A DNA stretch of 64,000 nt from Stichopus chloronotus (Eukaryota > Echinodermata > Holothuroidea > Aspidochirotida > Stichopodidae). Where the stretch lies: contig CM037830.1 in assembly GCA_021234535.1 (NCBI GenBank), forward strand, positions 35,588,937-35,652,936, in the 5' to 3' direction. The notes beneath the pieces are model-generated. The model did no database searches, was not told where the DNA came from, and saw only the letters and a program-made list of their open reading frames with translations. The position numbers and the translations under genes were made by a program. Of this stretch, positions 24,341-35,599 are shown piece by piece; position 1 is the first letter of the stretch, and every line of letters begins with the position of its first letter.

Positions 24341-25418
24341 TTGTCAAGGAAATGATCGAGGTAGAAACTGGAACTGAAAATATCAATGTGTATTCTGTGT
24401 TGGATGATTGGGGCATATGTACTAAGAGTGACACTTGGAAGAGTTATGGGTAAATATATTTATTGAATATTTGAAAACATTGTACAAGGTTTTACAGAAG
24501 CCTATGTCATTGAGTGAGACTGTGCATTGAATTGGGCCATGTCAATCATTCTTGAAAGCAGATTAAGTCGTATTTCCTTGTTCCCAACTAGTCTACAATA
24601 CATTTGCAGTGTATGTAATCCTATAAAACCTTCGTTTTGCTGCAAAAGCATTAAATTTGAATACTATGTGTATGTATAACCAACTCATAGTCATCCTCAT
24701 CATGTACCTTACACAAGTGGAAACAAAAACAGCAATGTCCTGAGTACATTTCCGGATGTGCTTTTTCACGTTAAAACTTTGATAATACCGGTATACTAAA
24801 GATTGTGTTCACTTGACCCAGTAATGACAAAAGGATATTATTTTTTGATGAGATAGCCTGCAAAGTCCTAAAATTGTACAGGAAAGATGCTTAAGAGATG
24901 ACTCATTTCACAAGTCATCTTTTTTGTAAAGTGACACAATGTGTTCCCCTTATTCTTTTTATTTGCTGACCAACCAAATAGGCAGTGGAAGTAATTCTCC
25001 ATTGACTGACTCAACTTTGTATTAAGTTTCTCCAATGGTTACCGTCAGTAATGTATTATATCACGTTTCTAGTCTGTTATGCTTCAAAACACAAATCAGG
25101 GTATATTTTTAAGTTTTTACTTTTTTTTATATTTTTTAACTCATCACAATGCAAACATATGCATTAAAAGACAATGTAATGTATGAACAATTCATAATTT
25201 GCAAATCTGAAAAAAAAAATTCTAATGTCCTTTACAAGATTTGAAAATTATACAATAAAGTATTATGACATGTCCTTTTTCAACTCATTTGCAGTCTGAT
25301 GTGTTCATATCTGTGTCAAAGCGGTCACGCAAAAACCGAGATGGGAGTGCCACAGAAATTTAAAGATTTTACAATTTTATTTTCAAAAATTACATATGAA
25401 TTCCACATAATTAAATGA
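24341..25418 (+). CDS. Candidate alternative C-terminal exons of CPED1
   Basis: Two plus-strand stretches look like exons. The first, 24341-24449, follows GACTTTTCAG and ends before GTAAAT. The second, 25295-25418, follows TTTGCAG and ends in TGA. If the last CPED1 exon is spliced from the internal donor at 23386 (phase 1), both join in frame and add about 78 residues, including VLDDWGICTKSDTW and CSYLCQSGHAKTE, with no known domain. An ATTAAA overlaps the stop and could serve as poly(A) signal. Support is only splice-site quality plus phase over two junctions; the short form matches vertebrates, so this may be a lineage-specific isoform or chance. Confidence 0.35.
25376..25381 (-). promoter_or_regulatory. 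SSR4 poly(A) signal
   Basis: AATAAA on the minus strand about 60 bases past the SSR4 stop codon fits the 3' end of a short 3' UTR. It lies inside the candidate last exon of the extended CPED1 isoform on the other strand. Confidence 0.6.
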
Positions 25419-25440
25419 ACCACATGTGACTTATATGTCC

Positions 25441-28400
25441 TCAAGCGAGTATTCTCTGCTTGGCTGAGTAAGCAGCGTACCATAGCAAAGCAGACACGAT
25501 CACTGCCAACAGCTCCGAACTTATGATTGGTCCTTTGGAAACTCCCTGCAAAAGATGAAAAAATCAAACATGGATATGGATGTTGGTAGAGAAAGTTACA
25601 ATACTGATAGGATGATCACAAAGATCTTGTGCCAATGAAGATGGCATTATCTAGCTAAACACTGACTTACAAAATTGATGTTTCTTCTTTGGATATGCAG
25701 GTATTCTCCTCTCAACATGTATATCACACATTTACTTGTCTTGATCATTTGCTTGTTGTGAAATACCAAAAACTGTGCAAACATCCCTGAGCAGTCAACT
25801 ACGGTACAAAAATATGACACAAAAGTAAAACCTTGTGGTTCTCTTTGTAAGATAACCTTACACTTTCATGTGTATTAGAAGGCAAGATGTAAGTTGCACT
25901 TCAGAATACCTGCCAATTTGGGGGGCGAGATATTTGGAAATAATGGGAGGACGAGACTGAAATGGTCCTATCCTAATTGATACCCACATATTGGAGCGTA
26001 CTATACTCGATAACAGAAAAATTGAAGGTGTGCAAGGTGTCCATTCAATTGGCCTCTTCCCCCCTCTCCCTCCCCTGTAATTGCAATTGTTGACAGTGAT
26101 ACACCCCATCCTTAGCTGTGATATTCACTACCAACTGGTTCCAGGTGTGATGGGAACACCCCATCTTTCCTCCCCCTTCTGTATCATTATGTCACTGAGA
26201 TCAAGATTTTTTTTAAATATTAAGGGGGGGGGGGGGCCATGAGGGAGAACTTACTTTGTGTGTGAAGGTAATGCTGGTTAATGGAGAGACTGTGGATACA
26301 TCTTCATCAGCTCTTTGCGCCTGTTACGATAAAAAAGCGGAATCTTTCATTAGTTTCTTCACATTTGAGAAAAAAAAAAGCAGGTATCTGAATCTTGAAA
26401 CAACCCCACCCTGAAGGGCAATTCAAAGCAGCAAGCCCTTAGTACAGGACACCTGCTCATGGCAGTGAAATGAATCAAACTCAATTTTACCAATTACATG
26501 TGGTCTTCTCCTAATTTTCCCCAAATCATGACAGGCTGCCATACATGGTAGCATCATCACCATGACCACTAAAAGCATCCTGGGACAACCAGATTGAAAA
26601 TGCAAACTAATCAGAGTGTTGCACACAATTTCAAGAGGATTCTGCAGAGCCACATCAGGAACTACGCAATTCATACCTTATGCATCGACAGCAGTTCTTC
26701 ACACTTTCAAAGAAAGACATGTACATCATACATGTAGGCCTAAGGTGAAAACTGCGCCATCAAAATTTCAACCGAAGGTCTACATTTAGAATCAGTGACC
26801 ATTTTCTGTACTACGCATACAGATGTGTTCTTTTAACACGACACTCTCGCATACCTTTCTCAAAGCACTGAAGCCTTCCTCATCAAACAGCTTGACCTCG
26901 TATGTGCCCGCTGGAGCATTCTTATTTTCGTCTACCCAGCTAACCTGGAGGTATAGTGAAAGGAAGAAAGATGATACAGTTTGAGACAGTCTCCGCTGAC
27001 AAAAGGAGGTGATGGAAAAGGAAAAAAAAACTGGAAAAATGTGGTGATCCAAAGAATTTGTCATCATATGCAGAAGAAATAGACGGAACGGCACAAAACT
27101 ATAGCAAACAGTTCACCTTTCCACTGACAAACACTTCCCTGCAATATCTTATGCATCATTTTCAACTTGCGATTGTTCAGATCTTTCCTTGAAACCGATG
27201 TTACATAAAATAAGTCTGCGAGGTTGGTGTTTCACATCAGCCTTTTTGCAATGAGGTAAAGTACTTGACTTAACAAAAACAAATAAAAAAAACTTTTTTC
27301 AGAACTAAATTATTCCTCTTGATGATTTGAGAGTACCTTTAATATGCCTAACATGCGGCAAAGACAGGAACTCTGCACTCAATAAATTGTACAACAGATT
27401 CTACACTGGCATGTTTTCTGTCTCACCTGGTATTGGTTGTCTCCTGAGCGAGAGACTGGTAGCTGTCTTCCGCTGACATCTGCATAGAGGAACGGGTTCT
27501 GCAAAGTAGAAATGGTTTCAGTTAATAGTGGGGCCAAACTGCCTCATGTAAATTTATATCTCCATCTTCCATTGGTCCATTTTCTAAACACTGAGTATGG
27601 CATTTATATCACATAAGGGCATACCAGCTTTGCTTCGGCTATGTTGTCGACATTTATTTATGAGCCTAACAGTTGGGTTGACGCATATGTGAACAAACCG
27701 TTTCTTAATTGTAACTTAGAGCATTTTTGGCGAGCAGGTGGCCCTCTCTTTAGAACCGCTAGTATTATTGTAGTGTGAGTGCCATTTCCACATAATTCCT
27801 ACACATTAGCAGTCTTGTGCAAGTGTAGTTTCATTAGAGGTCAAGCAGAGGGACAACTGGAATACCAGAAGTTTGCAAAGAGCTAATCTTGTTGAGGAGT
27901 AAGTTTATGCATTAGTATCAATTCTGTTCGGTGATTAACAATTTTGGACTTTCACCAAAAGAACTCTATCCATAATATTAGGCTGCTGATAAATCTGTTC
28001 TATTTTCAGAAGGATTTTCACTGATTGAAAAACAGCAACTGAATCCTCCAAAATTTAACAATATATATTGAAGTTCCAGAAATGTTTCATTTCTTGAGGT
28101 ATAGTGTTTGCAAGCCACACATCACACATATATACACAAGTATGATCATTCAAATGACTACCTGGCTTACTTTTTCATTGAAACCTAAACAGCTACTAAG
28201 GTAACATTTCTACAGAATCAAAATTGTGGTGAATACCCATGATGTTTCAGGCAAATCTTGATTCTTGCCATAGTATACAAAGTTTAATATCTAGATTAAA
28301 ACGTTTGTAAGGCTTTACTTTGGAAGGAGAATGTCTACAGAAGAAAAAAACCACACACGTAAAATACTTCTTTAAACATTGCATCTAACTTGAGCTCAGT

Positions 28401-30292
28401 TGACATACCACAATGAGGAAAACAAATTATGGAGACAAAATTTCAGAATTTACCTTGATGGCATTGGAGCATTTTAACTGGAATTCCACGAGAAAGACAG
28501 TTTCAGTTGATGTTACTGCCTCTGATGTGGTATACGCTTTATGTTCCACTGATGGATTCAAGCAGTTTTCTCCTGTGAGCAGAAATGAAATTCATGTTTT
28601 TATTGCAAAGTAACTAAGAATTCTGTAATAAATATTAATTTCTAATAACTGGATATTTATTTGAGCTTTAAAGTAATAACTTGTGTCATTGCTACATGAA
28701 ATTCAGTGTCAGGAGAGAGGAAAGATGTCTACAATGTATGCTGGGAGAATCATGACATTTGTAAATGGATTTCCGGAGATTTCTGGTACCAGAACGACGA
28801 TAGAAGTTACACAGCAATGCCTGAAGAGGAGGCGCAGTCATGCAGCCTTCACTTCATTAAGAAGGGCAAAGTCATGGTTAAGCATCCTGATAAAGCTTTT
28901 GGGTAAATGCACAACAATTGTAGAGAACAATCCTTCAACTTGCACCATATGTAAAAAGGGTTTTACACAGTTACTGCCATGCCACCATAGTGTCAGTTCT
29001 ACATCAGTTGCTCTGCAGTATAAGGTCAGATCCTGTTCACTTTAAGACATGACTTGCTTCAACTTCAAGCATGCTCTAAACTTTTGTTGCACATTGTAAC
29101 AAGTCCATTTGCGTCTATATGTTTTCTCTCACTTTTGATAAGTTTCAAATCGAGTTGTTTTTTAATATGCTCCAATATAATCTTCTCTTTCATTTACATC
29201 TGCTAAAGTGGTTGATATTTAGCCTTGTTTTCATTCCTATTTAATGCAATACCAGACATATCAAGAGTAAGTGATGAAGCTGTCTGATGAATCTGCAAAT
29301 TGTCAACAACAACTGGCAGTGGCCGCAAACCATTCTAAAGACCAAAAATGTCATGACAGCAGTGTTTCAGGCAATAGAAGGATGCCTCCAATCAAGCAGG
29401 GAGACCAAAGAAAATGAGAGAATGGCCCTCATGAAAAGAAAAAGAACACTCACTAATTAAAAAAAAACGTCGCTAAAAAGATTAATTAAAATATAAAGTT
29501 AGGAACTTGAAAATGGGATTGGGGATATAATGTTAATTCTAACATTTATTATTTTCACTTTTCAGCAAAAACGTGCATAAGTTCATTGAAAACAGGACAT
29601 CTCTTCAATCTGCTTTTCACTGCCTTGGATCTCCTTTCATTGTGTCACAGGCCATTGTGTTGGGTGCACCTGCTGCGGATTCCTGACTAAGTTCCAGCTA
29701 CTGACTACACATTAGAGCCCTACCAACGTTACGTCCTGGTCAATACCAAGAAGAGCCTGAATAATAGAGTTGGAGTCTGGGCCATCTACACCACCTGCTA
29801 CAGGATTACAGGGAGACCATCCCAATGAGGTGATGCTAGCATCCCTTTCTTGTGTTGGGGACAATTCCAGGAACAAACTTCCAGGAACAAAATTAATAAA
29901 GGTGACATATTGTCCTGGGGGTGCACGGTGGGGGGGGGGGGATCGGACTCATGGAATACAACTAAGTGAGTCTTTCTCTTACTGTCTAGTTAGACTTGAG
30001 AAATGATGGACTAAGTTACAACCCTTTTTCTCGCGCATCTAGGCCTAATACTATGTTGTGATGCGGTAATCATATACAGGCTAAGTTAAGCAAAGAAAAG
30101 TTAAGCAGCAATAAAAAGTGTACTTTCATGGAATTTTCTATTGGTATCGGAGTCTCAGTTTCGAAGATAAATTGATAAAGTATCATTTCGAAATAGAGTG
30201 ACATTTGAACGATATTAACGCTCACCCGCAGAAGAAAACGGAACCAGAAGAAGAAGGTAAGTTGCCACGAAAGCACAAACGAAGGAAGCCAT
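25441..30292 (-). CDS. SSR4: SSR4, translocon-associated protein subunit delta (TRAP-delta), complete, 6 exons
   Basis: Subunit of the translocon-associated protein complex beside Sec61 in the ER membrane, which assists insertion of some secretory proteins and N-glycosylation. Exons in transcript order: 30226-30292, 28454-28572, 27427-27498, 26855-26944, 26255-26320, 25441-25545; all junctions are GT-AG and phases agree, giving 172 residues (human 173). Residues 1-22 are a signal peptide (MASFVCAFVATYLLLLVPFS). The luminal part has YTTSEAVTSTETVFLVEF, two cysteines (CLNP and KCSNA) placed like the human disulfide pair, LYADVSGRQLPV, and the family hallmark AGTYEVKLFDEEGFSALRK. A single membrane helix near the C-terminus (SSELLAVIVSALLWYAAYSAK) is followed by a short basic tail. 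The gene is convergent with CPED1, its stop only 22 bases from the end of the candidate CPED1 extension. Confidence 0.97.
28707..29686 (+). other. Candidate unassigned exons antisense to SSR4 intron 1
   Basis: Inside SSR4 intron 1, on the opposite strand, two stretches behave like joined exons. Segment 28707-28902 follows AAATTCAG and ends GG before GTAAAT. Segment 29566-29686 follows CACTTTTCAG and ends in TGA. Phase 2 matches phase 2. The product is Cys/Trp-rich (VCWENHDICKW, GDFWYQNDD, SCSLHFIKKGK, then FHCLGSPFIVSQAIVLGAP). A further open stretch in another frame follows at 29691-29837 (YQRYVLVNTKKSL, WAIYTTCYRI), as expected of a frameshifted relic or an extra exon. No family was recognised and no start exon was found. 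Confidence 0.3.
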
Positions 30293-30499
30293 TTTAAAGA
30301 GAACGTGGACGTGAGGGCGCTAACGGAAATGGGAGTCAGAGATTTAATAAAGTGAGGTGTATTTCGTGGAATGGGAGGCGCACATTATATGTGACTTGAA
30401 TTTAAAAGTTGAGGATCAGGAAGCCACATATGGGTTCATCAAGGACCCTATACCATGTTGATCGTGGTTGAACGCCGACGAGATTCGCCTACTTTTTTC

Positions 30500-30829
30500 T
30501 GTTAGTGTCCAGAGGATATCGAGGCAAGGTTGAAACCAGACAATCCCCAATGCAAAGCAATGCGAACCCAGTCCTGCTCTTGGGACTGACATTTAATGTT
30601 CCCATCAGAAGAACGAGAGTGTACGTGTGCCCCAGTTTTTAGCCACTTTCTCAAAGGCTGAGAGGGGTGAAGAATCTGCCCAGCATAGCAGCCCATCAGC
30701 TGTGCCAAGCTGTAACGAGCCAAATTTGAATACTCAGAAATTTTCCAAGTGGTATCGCTTGGATTTGATCCGGGGACCCAGTGATTGAAAGACGGACACT
30801 CTAACCACCAAGCTCGGTGGTTCTAACAA
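30500..30829 (-). repeat. tRNA-derived SINE
   Basis: Read on the minus strand from 30829, the sequence has a tRNA-like head: GGTGGTTAGAGTGT near an A box and GGATCAAATCC as a good B box (internal RNA polymerase III promoter), then an unrelated body down to about 30500. The acceptor stem does not fold, so this is not a functional tRNA gene. The downstream limit is approximate. Confidence 0.5.
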
Positions 30830-31363
30830 TTGTCAATTCATTCAACTTCATTGTGCCATCTTTGTGTTAGCCACTGATAAATAAAGCAAAGTGTGTCCAA
30901 GGGACTGTAATGTCCGGGGGTTTGTCCAATGCTCTCAACCAGGAAACCGTAATTTAGAAGGAGATACATGGGTGATCAGTTAAATTTATGCTAATCTTAG
31001 ATCTTCTTCGATGTGAGAAGTCTCACTTCGTAAGGCCAGGGATGAGTGCAGCTTAGGCCAAACCAGCCCCTGTCGAGTCTTTCCAGCGATATACAAATTT
31101 GTAACCACTGGCTGTGTTCCACGCAGAAAATCGCTATACACTGGCTGTCACACTTTTTCGGTGTTATACTCCTCATAAAAGCACGAGGATGGGCAGATCC
31201 AATGAGCGTCAATGAGGCCTGGGGAGCATGAATCATGTGTGTAACGTTATGCGTTGTGGTGAGAGTGAGTAAATTAAAAGGTTCGGGAACTTATTGGTCG
31301 AAAAGTTTTGACAAAGGCTAAGAGCAAACTTGACTTTGATTCATCCGATTAGTATATTCAGGC

Positions 31364-32065
31364 CTACTCGCACCTGCCCCCCCCCCTCAAAGACAAAAAG
31401 GACAATGAATTAATCCGAAGGTTGTTGCAGACAGTCAAGTCTGGACCACAGACTCTTAAATCAAAACGACTGTTTATACACTTGTGCAGATAAGGCATGA
31501 AGTTTGCCATGCTATTGATTACGAGGATCGTAGAGAGACTATATATAATTTGCTTAAGCATTTTATCAATTTTCGCAAACTTTGGCAAGTTGGAGACGGT
31601 GTACTCATGTTCAGCCCCAGATTGATCTAGTGATAAGCGTTGCAATATGCCCTGGAAGTTAGAAACTAGACAAAAAATAGCGACAGTTAGTAATGTTACA
31701 ATGGACAAAATAGTCCGATGAAATTTTCGACGTAGTAGCAGACGACGTTCAAGCAGTCGAATTTGCAAGGGACAGACCTTGGTGGCAACTAGTTGGGAGT
31801 CTGTCATAAATTGCAGATCACTGGCAACGTCCTGCATTTTTGAAAGATTCAAAACCCCAGCATCTCTTAAATTTGTGCAATGAGATTGTTTTGAAGTGGT
31901 TGCATTTGTTCGGTTGCAGACATATTTGAGTATGTGCATGGTGATGTCAAAGGATGCTATAATGCCTTTAAGAATACACTTGATAAATATTTTGGGCAGT
32001 GTGAGAGATCCTGTTGATTTGGGCTGGGACTTGAGGATGTCTGCTCTTTCAGGCCTTTTTTCTTG
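31364..32065 (-). CDS. Possible 3' exon or remnant of a divergent rhodopsin-type GPCR (TM6-TM7)
   Basis: An open stretch of 233 codons begins right after a pyrimidine-rich acceptor (TTTTGCTCTCCTAG) and ends in TAG. It contains two strong hydrophobic helices: TILSIVTLLTVAIFCLVSNF and, after about 45 residues, IIYSLSTILVINSMANFMPY. A basic stretch (LLERRLLLRRKFHR) precedes the first, as at the cytoplasmic end of TM6. The second ends INSMANFMPY, resembling the INSxxNPxxY of TM7 with Pro replaced by Phe; the TM6 CWxP motif is also not intact. Helices 1-5 were not found; a donor only 37 bases upstream would make an impossibly short intron. It may be a last exon, a pseudogene piece, or a two-helix protein. 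Confidence 0.4.
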   Translation of the reverse strand, partial: QEKRPERADILKSQPKSTGSLTLPKIFIKCILKGIIASFDITMHILKYVCNRTNATTSKQSHCTNLRDAGVLNLSKMQDVASDLQFMTDSQLVATKVCPLQIRLLERRLLLRRKFHRTILSIVTLLTVAIFCLVSNFQGILQRLSLDQSGAEHEYTVSNLPKFAKIDKMLKQIIYSLSTILVINSMANFMPYLHKCINSRFDLRVCGPDLTVCNNLRINSLSFLSLRGGGRCE

Positions 32066-33634
32066 CTAGGAGAGCAAAAAAAAAAATAAGGGGAGCTCTT
32101 ACCAGAGCCCCCGCTCGTATTGAATCCCAGCCTACTGCTTTTGAATTCCATAGATGCCTCCCTTGACGTTGACACTCTTTTTTTCTATTAAATTTTCATT
32201 CTTCCCTTTCGGATTGTGGAACTCCTTGACGATTCGCATTTGGTGAGATACTTGCGAATACTTGCTCATTTGGCGCTCCCCGGTCACTAGGTAGTCAAAA
32301 TGTAATTTGCGTCATACGTCAAGTGATTCATCAATTAAAGTCTGTCGCCCTCTACACAGAAACAAAATTTGTCCTACCCCCTCGGCTTTACACAAAATTA
32401 CAGCCAAAACTAGGCTAGTCAATTTGTGCAGTTAGTTAGCTGGGTACTATTTATTTCGTAAGACATTAGTACGGTATAGGGCTCCTGGATTGTACGTTGT
32501 GCGATTGCAGTGGCGAGCCGAGTATGACTGTGTGCGGGAAACTATCTTTGGCAGCGCTAAGCCGGCGGACTCGTTAATAATAAAACGGAAATACAAGTGT
32601 ATACAGGTACAATGCAGCATCTAAGGATGTGAACTTAAAGTCCCATCATTCTCTGGCCCCTTCCACGAGGCAAATTCGTCTTCCCAAGTAACGTTGTGTG
32701 AATCCGTCAGTTGTAATGTGGCTGTAACCTGAATTGGGCCTAACTGTTGTTGTTACTAATGTTAGTGTAGCCTGTAGGCTAGGTTCTGACCTACGTAAGG
32801 CAAAGGCTTCTCCCAGTCCCACTAGTTGTATTCCTTATTGCCTTAGCATATATGTGTAACGTTTTATTTGCTTCTTCAGTTATTTACACCTGGTTTTAAG
32901 TTACTCAACAGAGCGTATATAGCCTAGGCTAACTTAGTTTCTCTTTGAACTGAAAATATGCTTGCCATTAAGCTGTTTAATGTTGACTGCAGCATAAATA
33001 ATTTGCTACAGGCCTAGCCTATGCCTTACTTACAATGTTTATAGAAGGCATAAGGATGTAAAAAAAGGCCAAGTTTTGTGTACCATTGGAATGTCAAACC
33101 ATGTATAATGGGGTGACCGTCGAATGCGCTATTCATATTATTAAGGAAATTTATCATTCCAAGTTTGTGATAGTTCCACCTATAAAAGTGGGAATGTTTC
33201 CTTATGAATCAGTATTGTCTCAAAGGAATACATATTCATTGCAACAAATAATTGTGTCACCAGAGGTGAAATTATCGCGCCTCCTTCATGACGATCCAAA
33301 CAAAATTAACTTTCCCCAAGGTGCCTGTCGAGTGCACCTGCCGTTGACCAAGTGTGGAAATAACAAAGAAAAGGTAGCGTGCCTAACCTACTGTAAGCTC
33401 TCAAAAGTTGTGATTTGTGAATGTTAAGCTAGAGGTGCGTTCAACAGGCCTACGCGGTAGATGTCTGCCTTATAATAGATATATTATATATAGGGCATAG
33501 CCTAGGCTGAGGGGGATGTCTGTGCAGTAAAAACAGTTAGACCTAAGTAAGAGTGTAGGGAGCTCACTAACTGTATCCCTATCACAAGCACACATATTAG
33601 CTACTAGGCATAGTGTAACGTTAGTTTAAGCATA

Positions 33635-33790
33635 ATGGCAACATCAGATCAACCAAACCACTTTGACACTTTGCCAGGTTCAAGAAGTTGGCAAATGGTG
33701 GTGATGCCTCTGCTTATGATCATAATGTCAGTGACTTCTGCTTTTGCAATACTGAGCTGTTCTGAGCTGTTTCAATTGAGAGCTTTTTAA
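33635..33790 (+). CDS. Small ORF, 51 codons, one predicted membrane segment
   Basis: ATG at 33635 in a fair context (ATAATGG) opens 51 codons ending in TAA. A polar N-terminus (MATSDQPNHFDTLPGSRSW) is followed by a hydrophobic run (MVVMPLLMIIMSVTSAFAIL) long enough to span a membrane, then a short tail ending QLRAF. An in-frame stop precedes the ATG. No known micropeptide was recognised, and a chance ORF cannot be excluded. Confidence 0.25.
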   Translation: MATSDQPNHFDTLPGSRSWQMVVMPLLMIIMSVTSAFAILSCSELFQLRAF

Positions 33791-34942
33791 GGATGTACAG
33801 TAAGGCTTCCCTGCGATTCTGAAGACAGATGGTTGGGACTAGCCCTTGAACAGGGCTGTGCATTACGTTACATTCCACACCACAGCCCTTGTGCCGCTAA
33901 CGCAAAATCCCCATCCAGAAATAAGAACAAAAGATGAGCTATCCTCAAGAATTAAAAATATAATGACCATCTGTGCAAGTTTACCAAAAATCATAGTATA
34001 TCTGCACAGTATAGCCTACTACTAACAAACATTGAGATGTATAGTGGTTCTACTGAAATTTCCTATGTGATTGACATTACTCTCCCTGTGCAAATTTTGG
34101 AAGAAGATATATTTATCAACACACTCTTGAACTGTCAAAAAATATGTCCTGCACAGTTTGCAGAAATTCCAGTCTGTTTACATAGGTGGCATTACACCAA
34201 AATCCTGAAACTGAGCCATCATTGTATCAACCCAAACCTCAAATCTTAATATTGTGAAGCTGGCAGGATTAATAAACAAAGAACAAGATTCAATTTAAAT
34301 GTAAAGGTAAGCTGAAGTCTGCAATGTACATACAGTCAGCTGTTCCCTGTTCCAGTGAAATATGCCTTGCACCAGCCTAGACAGTTAGGTTTTTTTGCTA
34401 TATACCTCATCATGTTAGGATATCTTTTTTTTTTTTTTTGTATTTTCAGAACGTTTCACACAATGTGTTTCAGAGGGCACTTTTGTACATTTTAAACTCA
34501 GAAACATAATGACACACATGAAGTGACACCTCATGGAATGTGTGGGATTCGAACAAATAATGAAAATGTTTTCTGGTCAAACTTTTTGCCATACATGTTT
34601 TAAATTGCTTTCTTCCTTGCTCTGTTCTGTTCTATTGAGGCAGACAGCAATGGCAAGATGGGAAACCCCCAAATGTTATTTTTGTTACTGTTTGTATGAA
34701 CTGTCTTATAAGCTATAAAATGCAGATTTTGGGTTGCTTGGAAATGGGAAATAAACGGAACTAAAAATGCTTGAAGCAGAATTTGCTTCTTCCTGAGCAG
34801 AAAAGCAGTGGCTCCACCTGGGGTGCAAACACTTAAACCACCGTAGAGCCTACCAGACAACCATTTTAGACAACCAACATTCTCAAATTAAGTGCAAAAG
34901 ATATTGTGGAGTAAAAACTGACTTGATGAATTTGACCTAGAC

Positions 34943-35273
34943 TTAAAGGGAAATAGGGCGTTTAGAAGAAGCCAACATCGTGTATAAAGAAAATAGCTTT
35001 GATCATTGTTAAACCATTCAGTCTCATTAACAAACATCAGCAAAAGCTTTATTTCCTCAAAACATTTTGCACGTGATGAGTAATGGAAGATGCATCTTAA
35101 TTTTGAAAAGTTTGGGTGAACAAATAACAAAATTTCTATCTATGAGAAACTTATTTCTTGGTAAGAAGACTACTGTCCTTCCTCATTTTAAAAATCTATC
35201 ATTCTATGATCACAAACATTGTTTTTAAAAATGTTGTTGTCTTCTGTAAAACGAACGCCTTATTTCCCTTTAA
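34943..35273. mobile_element. MITE with TTAAAGGGAAATA inverted ends
   Basis: The left end TTAAAGGGAAATAGGGCGTT at 34943 is matched in inverted orientation by the right end at 35273 (one mismatch over 20). The arms extend imperfectly for about 70 bases, and the middle has no coding potential. The terminal TTAA could be the target duplication, as in piggyBac-type insertions, but the superfamily is not certain. Confidence 0.6.
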
Positions 35274-35599
35274 ACATTTCAAGTCATTTATACTTGATGA
35301 CCTTGTCGAAAATCACTGACGTGCACTTCGTAGCATAGTTTTACCTTGTAGTGCGCTCTTACAGAACTAAGACCAGTCATATATTGTATGCCTCTTTGCT
35401 GAGAAAGATAACTTGACTTTAAAGGCATCTTGATGGTATGGTAAGGTAATATTTAGTGGAATTGACACTGAAAGCGTAAGTCTGGTAACTAAGATTTTTC
35501 TACTGATTCATTCAATGTCTCCTCTTATCATTTTGTGTGACTTTTCAATTTTTCCTTTGAAACCAATCGATGTAGTTTTCTTTTTCTTTTCTCTCTTAG

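Larger units (their letters stand above)
30293..35599. other. Intergenic stretch between SSR4 and SLMAP
   Basis: The two genes are divergent here, so both promoters should lie in this interval. Apart from the SINE, the receptor-like exon, the small ORF and the MITE listed separately, nothing coding was recognised. Noncoding first exons of SLMAP could lie anywhere in it; the CpG-containing stretch 32480-32700 is one place to look. Confidence 0.5.

Noticed and set aside
30735..30829. tRNA gene on the minus strand
   Set aside because: A and B boxes are present but the acceptor and anticodon stems do not pair; it is a SINE head.
32103..32175. Upstream exon for the receptor-like segment ending at a GTAAGA donor
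   Set aside because: The implied intron would be only 37 bases long and the phases disagree.
33086..33427. 113-codon open frame in the intergenic stretch
   Set aside because: No ATG in good context, no recognisable domain, no splice support; consistent with chance.
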